NCBI GenBank assembly: GCA_965651265.1
Contig: CBFGRV010000014.1
Location: 10,140-74,139 of the forward strand
Source: CBFGRV01 sp965651265
GTDB lineage: Bacteria > Bacteroidota > Rhodothermia > Rhodothermales > VXPQ01
Reading direction: 5' to 3'
DNA length: 64,000 bases
The stretch's first letter is position 1, and each line of letters opens with the position of its first letter. Shown one piece after another: positions 43,855 to 54,669 of the stretch. A program made the position numbers and the translations under genes. A model generated the notes under the pieces. It was not told the origin of the DNA, made no database searches, and saw only the letters and a program-made list of their open reading frames with translations.

Positions 43855-44886
43855 TCAGTTCCGTTCCAATTCGTCGTTGAGGCGAGCGAGCTGCACGAAT
43901 AGGACCTCGAGCTCGTCGTAGTAGCGATCCTCGGGGAGTTGTGCCTTGCGGCTCTTGAGCTCGGCGATCGCCTGCTCGAGCTCCCGGATCCGGCGGATGA
44001 CCGGTTGCTGCTCGGCCGAGGCGATGGCGCGATCATCAGCCGGCCGGAAGTACGTCATGGCAGCAAGATGCCCATCCGCCTCGCTCTCAACCTGCTCCAG
44101 GCGGGAGGGGTTGCCGTCCCCATTGTCCTCGAGGAGGGCATGCTCGGTGACGATCAGGCCCGCCGTCTCGTACGATCGCGCGGTTTGGCGCGAAGCGTAA
44201 ACGAATGCCTCACGGACCGACAGCGCGCCGTTCTTGTCGAGATCCGCATCAGGCGAACGGAGCGCCTCGATCAGGTACTGCGGAAAGCGCGTCTCGTCTC
44301 GTTCGGTGCCCGTGGCCGTCGCCGTGATCACGATCCGGTTCGGACCGGCCAGAACACCGGCGAACGGGCCACTGGCGCTACTCGTGTTGATGAAGATGAC
44401 GCGGCCGCCCTCGATTCCATCCAGCAACTCGCCGTACTCCGCGTCGGCAAGGTCGCGGCGCGGGATGTTCAACGCGGCATTGGATCCGTCGAAGGATCCA
44501 TGCCCGAAGAGGAGGATGAACACCTGATCGTCGGGGCGAACGGAACGGCCGAGCTCCTCGATGTGCTCTCGGATGTTCTCGGCCGACGAGGTGCCATCCA
44601 CGAAATCGCGATCGGCCAGCCCTGCCTCGGCGAGTACGCGGACTCGATCCGCCGCAAATCCGAAGCGATTGATGAGCAGCGAGCGCGTCTCGCTCAAGTA
44701 GGTCGCGAATTTCTGTGTGTACTCCGGCGTTCCGCCCAACCCGCCGATGATCAGGGCATATCGCTCCGCGCCATTCGCTCCGGGGCCACGTGCCGCTCCG
44801 GTCGACTGCGCGCCGGCGCCGGTCGGCAGCATCATTGCCCCGATGGCGGTCACGATCAGGATGAACGGCGACCTGAGAGCTCTCAT
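43855..44886 (-). CDS. Secreted legumain/caspase-fold (C13-like) protein with Ser at the Cys position
   Basis: 343 residues from the ATG at 44886, which gives a signal peptide ending GAGAQ (27). The caspase/legumain core is visible: RYALIIGGLGG, then the putative catalytic His129 in LLFGHGSFDG. Where Cys is expected, the sequence reads INTSSASG, with Ser170 aligning to Cys. A canonical calcium-type EF loop (D215, D217, N219, G220, E226) and a DNGDG turn (about 254-258) follow; then a C-terminal coiled coil (295-343). It may be inactive or use Ser. The start overlaps the upstream VWA gene by four bases, so it belongs to the MoxR cluster. Confidence 0.8.
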   Translation of the reverse strand: MRALRSPFILIVTAIGAMMLPTGAGAQSTGAARGPGANGAERYALIIGGLGGTPEYTQKFATYLSETRSLLINRFGFAADRVRVLAEAGLADRDFVDGTSSAENIREHIEELGRSVRPDDQVFILLFGHGSFDGSNAALNIPRRDLADAEYGELLDGIEGGRVIFINTSSASGPFAGVLAGPNRIVITATATGTERDETRFPQYLIEALRSPDADLDKNGALSVREAFVYASRQTARSYETAGLIVTEHALLEDNGDGNPSRLEQVESEADGHLAAMTYFRPADDRAIASAEQQPVIRRIRELEQAIAELKSRKAQLPEDRYYDELEVLFVQLARLNDELERN

Positions 44887-47168
44887 GGCAGCCCCTTGCT
44901 TCGCCTCCACATCCACTCGCCCGACCAGAGGAGCAGCGCCATCGCAAACATGAACGGCATATCCCACAGGTATTCCACGCGGAAGATCGATGAGCTCGTG
45001 CGCCGGCTCCGAACATTTTCGGCCACGGCCTGAGCGTCGGAGGGTTCGTAATAGCGCCCTCCCGAGGTTTCTGCGAGATGTTCGAGGAGCGACCGTTTCA
45101 GAACGGCATCCGTGTATTCCTTGTTGGATGGCCGCACGAGAAAGCTCTGTGATCTTGTACCCAGAGACTCGCCGCCAAAGACGGCCTCCGCCTCGATGTG
45201 ATGAAGGCCTTCGTCCGTACTTGCAATAACGGCATTATAGATGCCGGGTTGACCCAGGTCGGGACGCAGGCCCACTTCCCTCTCGGAGCCTCCGGGGCCC
45301 GTCACGCGCACGCGTACGTCCGCCTGATCGATCGGCCGGAAAGCATCATCGTAGACCTCGGCGCGAAGTCGAACCTCCTCGCCCGGCGCATACCGTCCCT
45401 TCTCGAGCTGCAGATTCACGGAGCGCGGTGCCGACGCCCCTAGCCAGCGCACGAACTGCCGCCAGAATCGCTCGTGCCGCTGATCCTCTGCATCCAGAAG
45501 CATCTGCCAGCGCCAGGTGCTCGCCGTCATGAGCGCAGCCGTGCGACCGCGACCGTAACGCTGCACCACAAGGATCGGCTCGGAGGTGTCGCCATCGCGC
45601 ATCTCAGCCAGAACGCTTGCACCCGGCTTCACGGCCCCGGCATAGTTGATGCTCATTAGACGGGGCATCTCTTCCCACAGAGCACGGGATACGTCGAGGG
45701 ATGATGCGAGCCGCAGAATGGGACTTTCGAGGCCGGCGCCGGTCGGCCGAAACAGGAACCCTTCCTCCTCGCCCTCCGAGATCTCCGGAGCCAGGATGCT
45801 CCGACGGTTCGGATCGAGCTGGACGGGAAGAAGGTCCGCGATCGGATTGTCCCAATAACCGCCCTCTGCAAAAGAAAGTCGTCCGCCCAACATGGCGAAG
45901 CCTCCTCCCCGGACGCGAACGAATCGCTCGATCATGTTGAGCTGTTCGATGGAGAATTGAGAGGCCTCGACGTCACCCAGCAGTAGCGCATCGTACGCGA
46001 ACAGCTCGGGTTCATCAGCCGGGAAGCCGCCGGCGAGCTCGTCCGCCCTCCGCACACCCTGGCGATAGAACTTACCGGTGCCCGTCCGCAGAATGGACGC
46101 GATGTCCACGACGGCATCATCCACGAGAGCTCGCCGCGTAAATTTGTACTCGCGCCGGGGATGTCCATCGATGTAGAGCACCCTGAGCGTGTCCGCGCGC
46201 GGATCGATGAGCACGTGTGAGGTATTGTTCTGGGTATTTCGCTCACCAGGCGCTTCCTCGATGCGCAACAGGTACTCGGCGGCCTCCGTGCCCCGGGGCT
46301 CATAGGTCAACGTGAACTGGTCGATGCGGCCCTCACCCTTGAGCTCTACCCGCTCGGAGTGGACGATCTCGCCGCCGCGAAGCAGCTGCACCTCAACGGG
46401 TCCCTTCTCATCCTGCCATGAGCGAGCCTTCACGTCGATCTCGGCGGCCGTCGAGACCTCGACTCCACGCGTGGCGACGGCTTCCAGCACTTCCCGGTCG
46501 GAGGAGGCTTCCGAATTTCCGATGCCGATAATGTGGAGCGGGATGCCCTGGCCGCCCAGGACCTCTGCACCATTCAGGGGCACGCCGGTGCTGTTGTCGC
46601 CACCGTCCGTCAGCATCACGACGCCGGCGAGGGGCAGCCCACGGAAATCGTCGATGACGCGCTCCAATGCCACGGTAATGTTGGTCTCGTGCTCACCGGC
46701 ATCCGCGACCAGGGCGCTGTCGACACGGCGCGCCTCTCCTCCGAACGTGTAAAAGCGCACCTTGAAGTACTCTTCGAGTGCGGGAACGAGCGATGCAGGG
46801 CCGCGCCCCAGCAGATCTCCCGCGACCTCCAGGCGCGTTCGCTCATCGTCGGCGTCCTGGATGTTCATACTGGCCGACGCATCCACGAGGACGGCTACGA
46901 AATTCTCGTCCGGGACGACATCCGGCATGGCCAGGATGGGCTCGAGAAGCGGAAGCGCGAGGAGGAGCAGGATGACGCTGCGCAAGGCGAACGACGTCGC
47001 CGCCTCCGAGCGCGAGGCGAATCGGTCCGTGCGCCGATAGACGATCATCAGGCCAACGAGTCCCGCCACGAGAACGATGACGAAGAGGATCGGCCCGGAG
47101 GTCTCGAGCAGACGGACCGATCCCTCGGAGTAGTTGACGGGATCGAATTTAAAGAGCTTCTCGAACAT
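44883..47168 (-). CDS. Membrane VWA protein with amidotransferase-like domain
   Basis: 761 residues. Membrane segments at about 25-44 and 60-80 and a C-terminal one (FMFAMALLLWSGEWMW) hold a large periplasmic part. The VWA domain has a complete MIDAS start D96-A-S98-A-S100 and the later LTDGGDN, so metal-dependent ligand binding is plausible. After a beta-rich section, residues about 335-480 (LRVLYIDGHPRREYKF, YDALLLGDVEASQF, FVRVRGGGFAMLGG) form a class I glutamine amidotransferase-like domain that lacks an obvious catalytic Cys triad. This pairing occurs in MoxR-linked clusters. It follows the DUF4175-like gene by 15 bases. Confidence 0.87.
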   Translation of the reverse strand: MFEKLFKFDPVNYSEGSVRLLETSGPILFVIVLVAGLVGLMIVYRRTDRFASRSEAATSFALRSVILLLLALPLLEPILAMPDVVPDENFVAVLVDASASMNIQDADDERTRLEVAGDLLGRGPASLVPALEEYFKVRFYTFGGEARRVDSALVADAGEHETNITVALERVIDDFRGLPLAGVVMLTDGGDNSTGVPLNGAEVLGGQGIPLHIIGIGNSEASSDREVLEAVATRGVEVSTAAEIDVKARSWQDEKGPVEVQLLRGGEIVHSERVELKGEGRIDQFTLTYEPRGTEAAEYLLRIEEAPGERNTQNNTSHVLIDPRADTLRVLYIDGHPRREYKFTRRALVDDAVVDIASILRTGTGKFYRQGVRRADELAGGFPADEPELFAYDALLLGDVEASQFSIEQLNMIERFVRVRGGGFAMLGGRLSFAEGGYWDNPIADLLPVQLDPNRRSILAPEISEGEEEGFLFRPTGAGLESPILRLASSLDVSRALWEEMPRLMSINYAGAVKPGASVLAEMRDGDTSEPILVVQRYGRGRTAALMTASTWRWQMLLDAEDQRHERFWRQFVRWLGASAPRSVNLQLEKGRYAPGEEVRLRAEVYDDAFRPIDQADVRVRVTGPGGSEREVGLRPDLGQPGIYNAVIASTDEGLHHIEAEAVFGGESLGTRSQSFLVRPSNKEYTDAVLKRSLLEHLAETSGGRYYEPSDAQAVAENVRSRRTSSSIFRVEYLWDMPFMFAMALLLWSGEWMWRRSKGLP

Positions 47169-47183
47169 GCGGCACCTGATCGC

Positions 47184-50100
47184 CTATCGGGCGGACTTCG
47201 AGAGCGCCTCGTAATAGCGTTCGACAATATCCCGATACTCGGGCGGCACGTCAGCGGGCCGGCTCCCAAACAGCTTGCGCTCCATGGCTAATTGATCGAG
47301 GCCCGCACTAAGCGTACCCTCCAGCTGCGAGAGGGGCGCGAAGATGCGTTCGTCGAAGAAGGCTTCTGCCGCTTCGCCGACCAGCGAGACGCCCTGATGC
47401 TCGGCATAAGAAACGGCGCTGTCCAGATTGTTCAGGGCCGGCACATCACCCAGATTGCGGCGAAGCTGCTGCAAACGATCACGGATGCGGTCCAGCTGCG
47501 CTCGTCGTCTAGCTTCGTCCGCGCGGGACGCGCGATCTCCACTGGACCCTTCAACCCGCGCATCGCCATTCCTGTCTGCGTCGTCAGCCCGCGCATCACC
47601 ATCGCCTCTCGAGTCGGACCGGCCCCGCATCTCGTTCTCCAGAGATTGGAGTTCTTCCTCCAACTGCCGCACATCGCTCAACGCCCGCGCGAGGCGCTCT
47701 TCGTCCGTGACGGGCAATTGATCCGATACGCGCCCCATCGGCTCCTCGAGTCGTTCGATGGCCTGCACGATGCCCTCCTGGCGGCGGCGGGCATTGTCGA
47801 GCCAGCCTCTCCGAATCGCTTCCTCGGAGCCCTGCATCTGTTCATCGATGGCCTCGCGGCGCAGGGCCTGGGTCAGGTTTCGGAGCGCAGCGTCCAGCTC
47901 GGGCTCGCGGCCGCCGGCCCCGGCGAGCGCTTCGGCATCGTCCTGTATCCGCTCCATCGCCTCACGGGCCGCCTGCCGGCGCTTCAAAAGATCCTCGCGG
48001 ACAGCGCCGGGAGGGGTCTGGCCCTCGGCCGCACGCTCCAGCTCACGTTCCAGGCGCGCCTCGTTGTCGCGTACATCGTCGAAGGCCCGGCGCATCGCCT
48101 CCAGCTGCTGCCGATCGCCCTGGCGCGCCGTGCGCCGATAGTTTTCGGCCATTCGTTGGAGTTCGTTGAGGGCCTGCTGCTGTCGAGCACTCGCCCGCTG
48201 GGCATCCCCGGATCTCAACGCCTCCTCGGCCTCCTGCATGTTCCGCATGATGCGTTCCATGGACTCGGAAGACTGCTCGCCGGATGACCCCTCGGCGCGG
48301 GCCGATTGCTCGAGCCGGCGGGCCAGTGCCTGGGCCTCGCGACGCAGCTCATTCTGCTCGCGCTGAAGCCGCTCCACCTGCCGGCGCCGGTCCTCACCCG
48401 TCACGCGATTCCGGCTCTCGTTGGCAAGGTTTTGCTGGCGCCGGGCGAGCTCTCGCAGCTTCTGCAGGGACTCGTCCGCCTCCCCACCTCCACGTCGCTG
48501 CGATGACTCCGGCAGCATCTCGTATTTGTCCTTCGAGATGTCGAGCTCGAGATCCATCAACTCCGTCATCCGCTCCTCCGTGGCCGATCCGCCGCCCCCC
48601 GGGCTTCCGCCCCTGTTGAGCGCAATCCGGCGCTCCTGATTCAGCGCCTCCACCCGAAGCAGGAAGTTCAACGCCTCGCGCTCCGGTCCGAGCGCCTCGC
48701 GAAGTCGATCCTTTTCGAGTTCATCGACCGCCCTTGACATAGCGCGCACGGCCTGGCGTAACATCTCGGCGACGCGTCGGCCGTTCTCATCCTGTTGAAG
48801 CTCGATCGAGAATGCCGTCCGGCCAAGTCGTTCATCGATGCTCTGCCTCAGATTCTCCTGCGCACGGGCAAGCGCGCGGCGCGATGTGTCGTACTCATCC
48901 GGCGACATCTCCACCCTCTCCCGGAACAGCTTCCAGGTCGCCGCGATGATCTCTTGCTGGCTCAGCACCGTCGCGCTTGGCCCTCCGCCCATCCCGCCCA
49001 TCGCCGACACCTGGCGATACTCCTGATCGAAGGGCATTACCTCGATGAAGTACATGTCGGTCATCTCGGGGCTTTCGTGAAACGCATCCTCCGCCTCGAT
49101 ATAATAGGAGATTACATCGCCAGGCTGCAGCGCGAAGTCTTCGAGGAAGAAGAGATGCTCCCCCTCCACGTCCGTTCGGCGGGCCTCGGCCGGCATCAAC
49201 GACACCTCCTGCTCCTCGCCCGAGTTGACGGCGAAGCGAAGTCGCACGGCCTCCACGCCGAAATCATCCTGTACGCGAGCCGTCACGAGGACCTCCTCGA
49301 TGGCATTGGCCCGCACATCGCGCTGCGGATTGATGATGGTGATGTAGGGCCGCTCGTCGTCAGTGGGCGTGATCCGGTACTCCTCAGGAAATCGGTTCGA
49401 TTTGCCGGCATCATCGTGCAGCAAGACCTGATAGGTGCCCGGCTCCTGCAGCCTAAGGTGCCCCCGGAAAGTGCCGGCTTCGCTGCGCTCGAGCTCGAGG
49501 CGATCGCCGCCCGACAGAACCAGCTCGGCGCGCTTCGTCACCTCATTCGCTCGAACGTCCACAGTGACCAGGGCCCCCTTCAATCCATGGATATCTCCAG
49601 CTCCTTCCTCACGCCGGGAAGGCTGCCCGGTATAGTTCGGGTAGGTGTATGTGAGGTCGATGCGTTCGACCGCCGGATAGGTGTAGAGCGAAATCTCGTA
49701 GACATCCGACCGATGCCCTTCGTGCTCGACGAAATACGAGAGGGGATCCTGTACATCCACGAACTCGAACAGGAAGGCGGGTTCGTCTACGGCGCGTCGC
49801 ATCACGCCCTGTCGCCACTCGCCGTTTGCCGTTCGGTAGGAAATGACGGCGTCCGCGTCGCTTTCATCGCGCAGCGTGGCGACGATGTCCTGCGAATCGC
49901 CCTGCTCGATTTCGATGCTGCCGGGTTCGACGCTCATGTAGGGCCGTTCGACAGGCACCAATCCTGACAGCGAGGCGCCACGAAGCGACAACTGGAGGCG
50001 GTCGAAGGAGAGTAGACCTGCCGCAAGGAGGAAGACCAGGCCGAGGGCACCGGCGCCCACGAGCACCTTCTCTTTCTGCCGGTCGATGACGGCCCCTATC

Positions 50101-50513
50101 GCGAGGGAACGCGCGCGATGAGCCGCATCATCGATCAGCCGTTCGGCGAGCTCCGCGTGCGCCTGTCGCCGGGCCTTCGGATCGTTGAGCTCCACGGCGC
50201 TGATCAGGCGGTCCTCCAGCTCCGGCCGGGCCTCTTCGATGAGAAGGGCGATCTGTCGATCCGACGGCCGCCGGAGGAGCGGCCTGACGATGAACAGAGC
50301 GGCCACGACGAGCGCACCAAGCCCGCCGAGCGCACACCAGGCGAGCAGAATGGAGGGCGATGCTCCGATGAATCGATCGAGAAACATCAACCCGACCGCC
50401 ACCGCGACGAGGAACGCGATCAACCAGATCCCCCCCGTAAGGAGCGTTCGGCGGCGCCACTGCATCCGCACGTCACGGATCGTGGCCTGAATGCGCTCTT
50501 CGCTATACCTCAT
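47184..50513 (-). CDS. Large membrane-anchored coiled-coil protein (DUF4175-like)
   Basis: 1,109 residues from the ATG at 50513; earlier in-frame sequence is the antisense tail of the neighbour. Two membrane segments near 25-48 and 53-76 and a third at about 150-172 precede Ig-like beta domains (180-440; VERIDLTYTYPNYTGQPSR, ITPTDDERPYITIINPQRDV). From about 520 to 1080 the sequence is helical and rich in Glu, Arg and Gln, with long heptad patterning typical of coiled coils. It resembles DUF4175 family members. Its position between two VWA genes suggests a scaffold for the complex. The start overlaps the BatA-like gene by 11 bases. Confidence 0.8.
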   Translation of the reverse strand: MRYSEERIQATIRDVRMQWRRRTLLTGGIWLIAFLVAVAVGLMFLDRFIGASPSILLAWCALGGLGALVVAALFIVRPLLRRPSDRQIALLIEEARPELEDRLISAVELNDPKARRQAHAELAERLIDDAAHRARSLAIGAVIDRQKEKVLVGAGALGLVFLLAAGLLSFDRLQLSLRGASLSGLVPVERPYMSVEPGSIEIEQGDSQDIVATLRDESDADAVISYRTANGEWRQGVMRRAVDEPAFLFEFVDVQDPLSYFVEHEGHRSDVYEISLYTYPAVERIDLTYTYPNYTGQPSRREEGAGDIHGLKGALVTVDVRANEVTKRAELVLSGGDRLELERSEAGTFRGHLRLQEPGTYQVLLHDDAGKSNRFPEEYRITPTDDERPYITIINPQRDVRANAIEEVLVTARVQDDFGVEAVRLRFAVNSGEEQEVSLMPAEARRTDVEGEHLFFLEDFALQPGDVISYYIEAEDAFHESPEMTDMYFIEVMPFDQEYRQVSAMGGMGGGPSATVLSQQEIIAATWKLFRERVEMSPDEYDTSRRALARAQENLRQSIDERLGRTAFSIELQQDENGRRVAEMLRQAVRAMSRAVDELEKDRLREALGPEREALNFLLRVEALNQERRIALNRGGSPGGGGSATEERMTELMDLELDISKDKYEMLPESSQRRGGGEADESLQKLRELARRQQNLANESRNRVTGEDRRRQVERLQREQNELRREAQALARRLEQSARAEGSSGEQSSESMERIMRNMQEAEEALRSGDAQRASARQQQALNELQRMAENYRRTARQGDRQQLEAMRRAFDDVRDNEARLERELERAAEGQTPPGAVREDLLKRRQAAREAMERIQDDAEALAGAGGREPELDAALRNLTQALRREAIDEQMQGSEEAIRRGWLDNARRRQEGIVQAIERLEEPMGRVSDQLPVTDEERLARALSDVRQLEEELQSLENEMRGRSDSRGDGDARADDADRNGDARVEGSSGDRASRADEARRRAQLDRIRDRLQQLRRNLGDVPALNNLDSAVSYAEHQGVSLVGEAAEAFFDERIFAPLSQLEGTLSAGLDQLAMERKLFGSRPADVPPEYRDIVERYYEALSKSAR

Positions 50514-52644
50514 CTCCGACCTCGCTCGGCTGTGTTGATAGGCTCCGCCGGTACGGCATCGTGATACCTGTCCAACGTCGTCCGCCCTTTCCTGCGCTCT
50601 TCGATCGAGAACCATTCGGGGTGCGGCGATCATCCACGGGACGATTCGCCAGATACGTCTCCATCCCGAAGAGGGCGATCACGACCAGCAGCAGCCACTT
50701 CCACATCTTCTGATTGCGCTCCTCCGATTGAACTGCGGCAACGGCCTGTTCCGGCGTGACAGGCGTGTCGCTCGGCCGCGGCATCACCGCCGCGTAGACG
50801 TCCTCCGCCGATCGAAAGTCCAGCACCGACTCTCGCGGGTCGACATTCACGGAAAAGAACTCCGGACCGCCCGCACCAGAGGCCCGGTAGTGCCCCGGGA
50901 TGTCCGTTCGATCGAACCGGCCGCGGCCATCTGCATCCACGTCGACCGAATAGATGCGGCCGTCGGGTGTGCGGACCTCGACCGATCCGCCCGGGCGTCC
51001 CGCGATGGGGACCGACTCTCCGATGGTGAAGTTTCGGCGCTCGCCGGCGGCGCGGCGCGCGAATCCCACGAGCTCGTACAGAAACGGCACGTACATCTCG
51101 TCCAGCGGCATGTCGGTCCAGGCCGTCCCGAAGGTCGAGGCGTGAAACATGATGCGCCCGCGTCCCCGCTCCCGCTGCACGAGAAAAGGATCTCCGCTGT
51201 CGAATCGGCCGAGGACACGCACATCCGCCGCCGGATTCAGGCGAGCGAAGCGCCGAAACCGGGGCCTCAAGATGGCGCTTGTTTCGTTACTTCCGAACGG
51301 CTGGAAGATCGCATGGCGCAGATCGACCTCCCCGATGATGGCCTCGTATCCGAGCTCGCGGCGCGCGTCGACGATGCCTTCGATGCGGCCGATCCCGAGC
51401 GCGGCGAGGGCCTCCGAAACGCGGCTCGGGTCGGCGCCGGGCGCAACGGACAGGATGGCGCCGCCTCCCTCGTCGACAAAGCGCTGCAGGGCGCCAGTCT
51501 GCGCCTCCGTGAGGGCTCCATTCAGGCTCAGGAAGAGGATGTCTACGCCGGCCAGGCTCGTGAAGCTCGTGGATTGGCTGACCTCATACCGAGCGGCATC
51601 CCCCAGATCGAAGGCATGCCGGAGGAAGAAGGCGTCGCTCGTCCATCCGCTTCCGCTCGGGTCCACGATCAGAATCTGCGGCCGGCCTCGAAAATGATCC
51701 GTAAAGAAGAACAGATCGTCCGCAGTAAGAGGGTCGCCGGGCAGGCGAAGTACTCCTTGAAAAAAGCCTGTTCGAGAGTATGCGTGCTGAAAGCTGACAT
51801 TCGTGCGCCCGGACTCGAGCACCTCGCGTGCGGCTTCCATACCGTCGAGCTCGAGCACTACGTCGGTTGGATGTTCAACCGCCCCTCCGATGCGGGCGTC
51901 GAAGCGCGCCACGCCACGCCCGCCCAGCATTCGGGTATTCTGCTCGAAGGCCTCGACATACCCGTTCGCCACTTCGCCGAGCTCGATGGGCATCGGCTCG
52001 AAGACGATCCCCTCCTGGAACTCCCAGTCCTCCAGTGAGCGGCTCCATCCGGCATCCTGGAGATCGGAAAACAGTGCGATCACCCGTCGCGGGTGCCGGG
52101 CATCCTGCAGGATCTCCTCCGCCCTCTGCAGCACCGGGAAGTAGTCTGTCGCCCTGTATCCCGGTTCGATGGTGGCGAGCGCCGCCGCCGCGGCCAGTCG
52201 GCCTGTCGCCGCCTCACCGAGCACCTGCACGCGGTCGTCGAAGGCCACCACGGTGATCTCGTCGGCATCCGACGCCCTGTCGATCCGATCGCGCGCCAAT
52301 GCCACAGCCCGCTCGAAATGGTCGCCATACCGCATGCTGAAGGATCGGTCGACGAGAAGCACGATCGACTCGTTCTCCCGCGAACTCACCAGCGGAATCT
52401 TGTCGGCCGGGACAAATGGCCGCGCGAACACGAGCGCCAGCAGCACGAGCAGCGAACAGCGAAGCGCCATCAGCAGGCGATCGCGAAGTCGCCGCTTGCG
52501 CACCAGTTCGTACGGAGTGGCCTTCAGGAACAACAGCGAGCTGAACGGTACGGTCCGCGCCTTCATTCTTCGCACGAGGTGAATGGCGATCGGGATGACC
52601 GCCGCCGCCATTGCGAAGAGAAATATGGGGTTTATGAACGACAC
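50503..52644 (-). CDS. BatA-type VWA membrane protein
   Basis: 713 residues. The aerotolerance-regulator N-terminal domain is unmistakable: FINPIFLFAMAAAVIPIAIHLVRRMKARTVPFSSLLFLK (1-41), with a second membrane helix at 57-76. The VWA domain follows with MIDAS D99-R-S101-F-S103. Beyond it lie an amidotransferase-like periplasmic portion (PQILIVDPSGSGWTSDAF, VDILFLSLNGALTEAQTGAL) and a beta domain, and a final membrane helix (WKWLLLVVIALFGMETYL). Bat proteins of Bacteroides fragilis affect oxygen tolerance, but the mechanism is unknown. DUF58 starts five bases upstream. Confidence 0.88.
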   Translation of the reverse strand: MSFINPIFLFAMAAAVIPIAIHLVRRMKARTVPFSSLLFLKATPYELVRKRRLRDRLLMALRCSLLVLLALVFARPFVPADKIPLVSSRENESIVLLVDRSFSMRYGDHFERAVALARDRIDRASDADEITVVAFDDRVQVLGEAATGRLAAAAALATIEPGYRATDYFPVLQRAEEILQDARHPRRVIALFSDLQDAGWSRSLEDWEFQEGIVFEPMPIELGEVANGYVEAFEQNTRMLGGRGVARFDARIGGAVEHPTDVVLELDGMEAAREVLESGRTNVSFQHAYSRTGFFQGVLRLPGDPLTADDLFFFTDHFRGRPQILIVDPSGSGWTSDAFFLRHAFDLGDAARYEVSQSTSFTSLAGVDILFLSLNGALTEAQTGALQRFVDEGGGAILSVAPGADPSRVSEALAALGIGRIEGIVDARRELGYEAIIGEVDLRHAIFQPFGSNETSAILRPRFRRFARLNPAADVRVLGRFDSGDPFLVQRERGRGRIMFHASTFGTAWTDMPLDEMYVPFLYELVGFARRAAGERRNFTIGESVPIAGRPGGSVEVRTPDGRIYSVDVDADGRGRFDRTDIPGHYRASGAGGPEFFSVNVDPRESVLDFRSAEDVYAAVMPRPSDTPVTPEQAVAAVQSEERNQKMWKWLLLVVIALFGMETYLANRPVDDRRTPNGSRSKSAGKGGRRWTGITMPYRRSLSTQPSEVGDEV

Positions 52645-52649
52645 GGGCG

Positions 52650-53540
52650 TCAGAAGCGTCGGGAACGTGCGGCGAGATATTCAAAAAGGGCGAAATCCAG
52701 CGGGCGATCCGTGCTCATCAGCTCGTAGTCGATTCCCATTCGACCACATCGCTTCTTCAGATCTAACGTAAACGTTTCGACGGCAGACAAATAGGCTTCG
52801 CGCGCCGCCTCCGGAGAAAGCAGCAGCCTCTCGCCCGTCTCCATATCCTCCAACTCTACCAGGTCGTCGAACTCGAATCGCAGCTCTTGCGGATCGAGGA
52901 CGTGAAACACCATCACATCGTGTCCCTGGTAGCGGAAGTGTCGTAGCCCCTCGATGATGGCATCGACATCATCCAATAGATCCGATATGAGCACGATGAA
53001 GCCGCGCCGGCGACGCTGCTCGGCGAGGGCGTGAAGGGGCTTTCCGATCGCCGTGCGCCCGCCCGATGGCACATTCTCCAGAAACTGCAGGATCGTGTGC
53101 AGATGCGACGTCGTGCTGCGGGCCGGGACATGCTCTCGCACATCGTCGTCGAAGAAGGTGATCCCTACGGAATCTCGCTGTCGGATGACGAGATAGGCGA
53201 GCGATGCAGCAAGATAGGAACCGTACGTCCGCTTCGTGACCTCCCCGGAGCCGTAGTCCATGGAGCGGCTCACATCGAGCAGGATGTGTAGCGCCGTGTT
53301 CGTTTCATCCTCGAACTCCTTCACGTACGTCCGGTCCGTACGGGCATAAAGCTTCCAGTCGACGTGCATGAGGTTGTCGCCCGGGACATATGGCCGGTAC
53401 GACATGAATTCGACCGAGAAGCCCTTGTAGGGGCTCCTGTGCAGCCCCGTGATGAAGCCCTCGACGACCGAGCGCGCCCGGAGCTCCATGGTCGAGATGC
53501 GGGAGAGGACGGCCGGATCTATGAAGCGCGTTTCGGGCAT
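52650..53540 (-). CDS. DUF58 protein (MoxR partner)
   Basis: 296 residues from the ATG at 53540. The DUF58 signature FSVEFMSYRPYVPGDNLMHVDWKLYARTDRTYVKEFEDE is complete (about 40-80), and the rest is a VWA-like domain with a MIDAS motif (LDVSRSM) and later LISDLLDD. No membrane helix is visible, so it should sit in the cytoplasm with MoxR. DUF58 proteins are the usual neighbours and probable adaptors or substrates of MoxR ATPases. MoxR is encoded 44 bases upstream. Confidence 0.92.
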   Translation of the reverse strand: MPETRFIDPAVLSRISTMELRARSVVEGFITGLHRSPYKGFSVEFMSYRPYVPGDNLMHVDWKLYARTDRTYVKEFEDETNTALHILLDVSRSMDYGSGEVTKRTYGSYLAASLAYLVIRQRDSVGITFFDDDVREHVPARSTTSHLHTILQFLENVPSGGRTAIGKPLHALAEQRRRRGFIVLISDLLDDVDAIIEGLRHFRYQGHDVMVFHVLDPQELRFEFDDLVELEDMETGERLLLSPEAAREAYLSAVETFTLDLKKRCGRMGIDYELMSTDRPLDFALFEYLAARSRRF

Positions 53541-53584
53541 GCGTCGAGTCGAATGGCGTTCGGTTTCGGGGAGCCTCCGGGCCT

Positions 53585-54628
<1,044 letters not shown>

Positions 54629-54669
54629 TTCATTACTCCGTGTCGTGGTGACGGACGATACTTGTGTCG

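Noticed and set aside
50728..52038. 436-codon frame antisense to the BatA-like gene
   Set aside because: Shadow frame in GC-rich coding sequence with no recognisable protein character.
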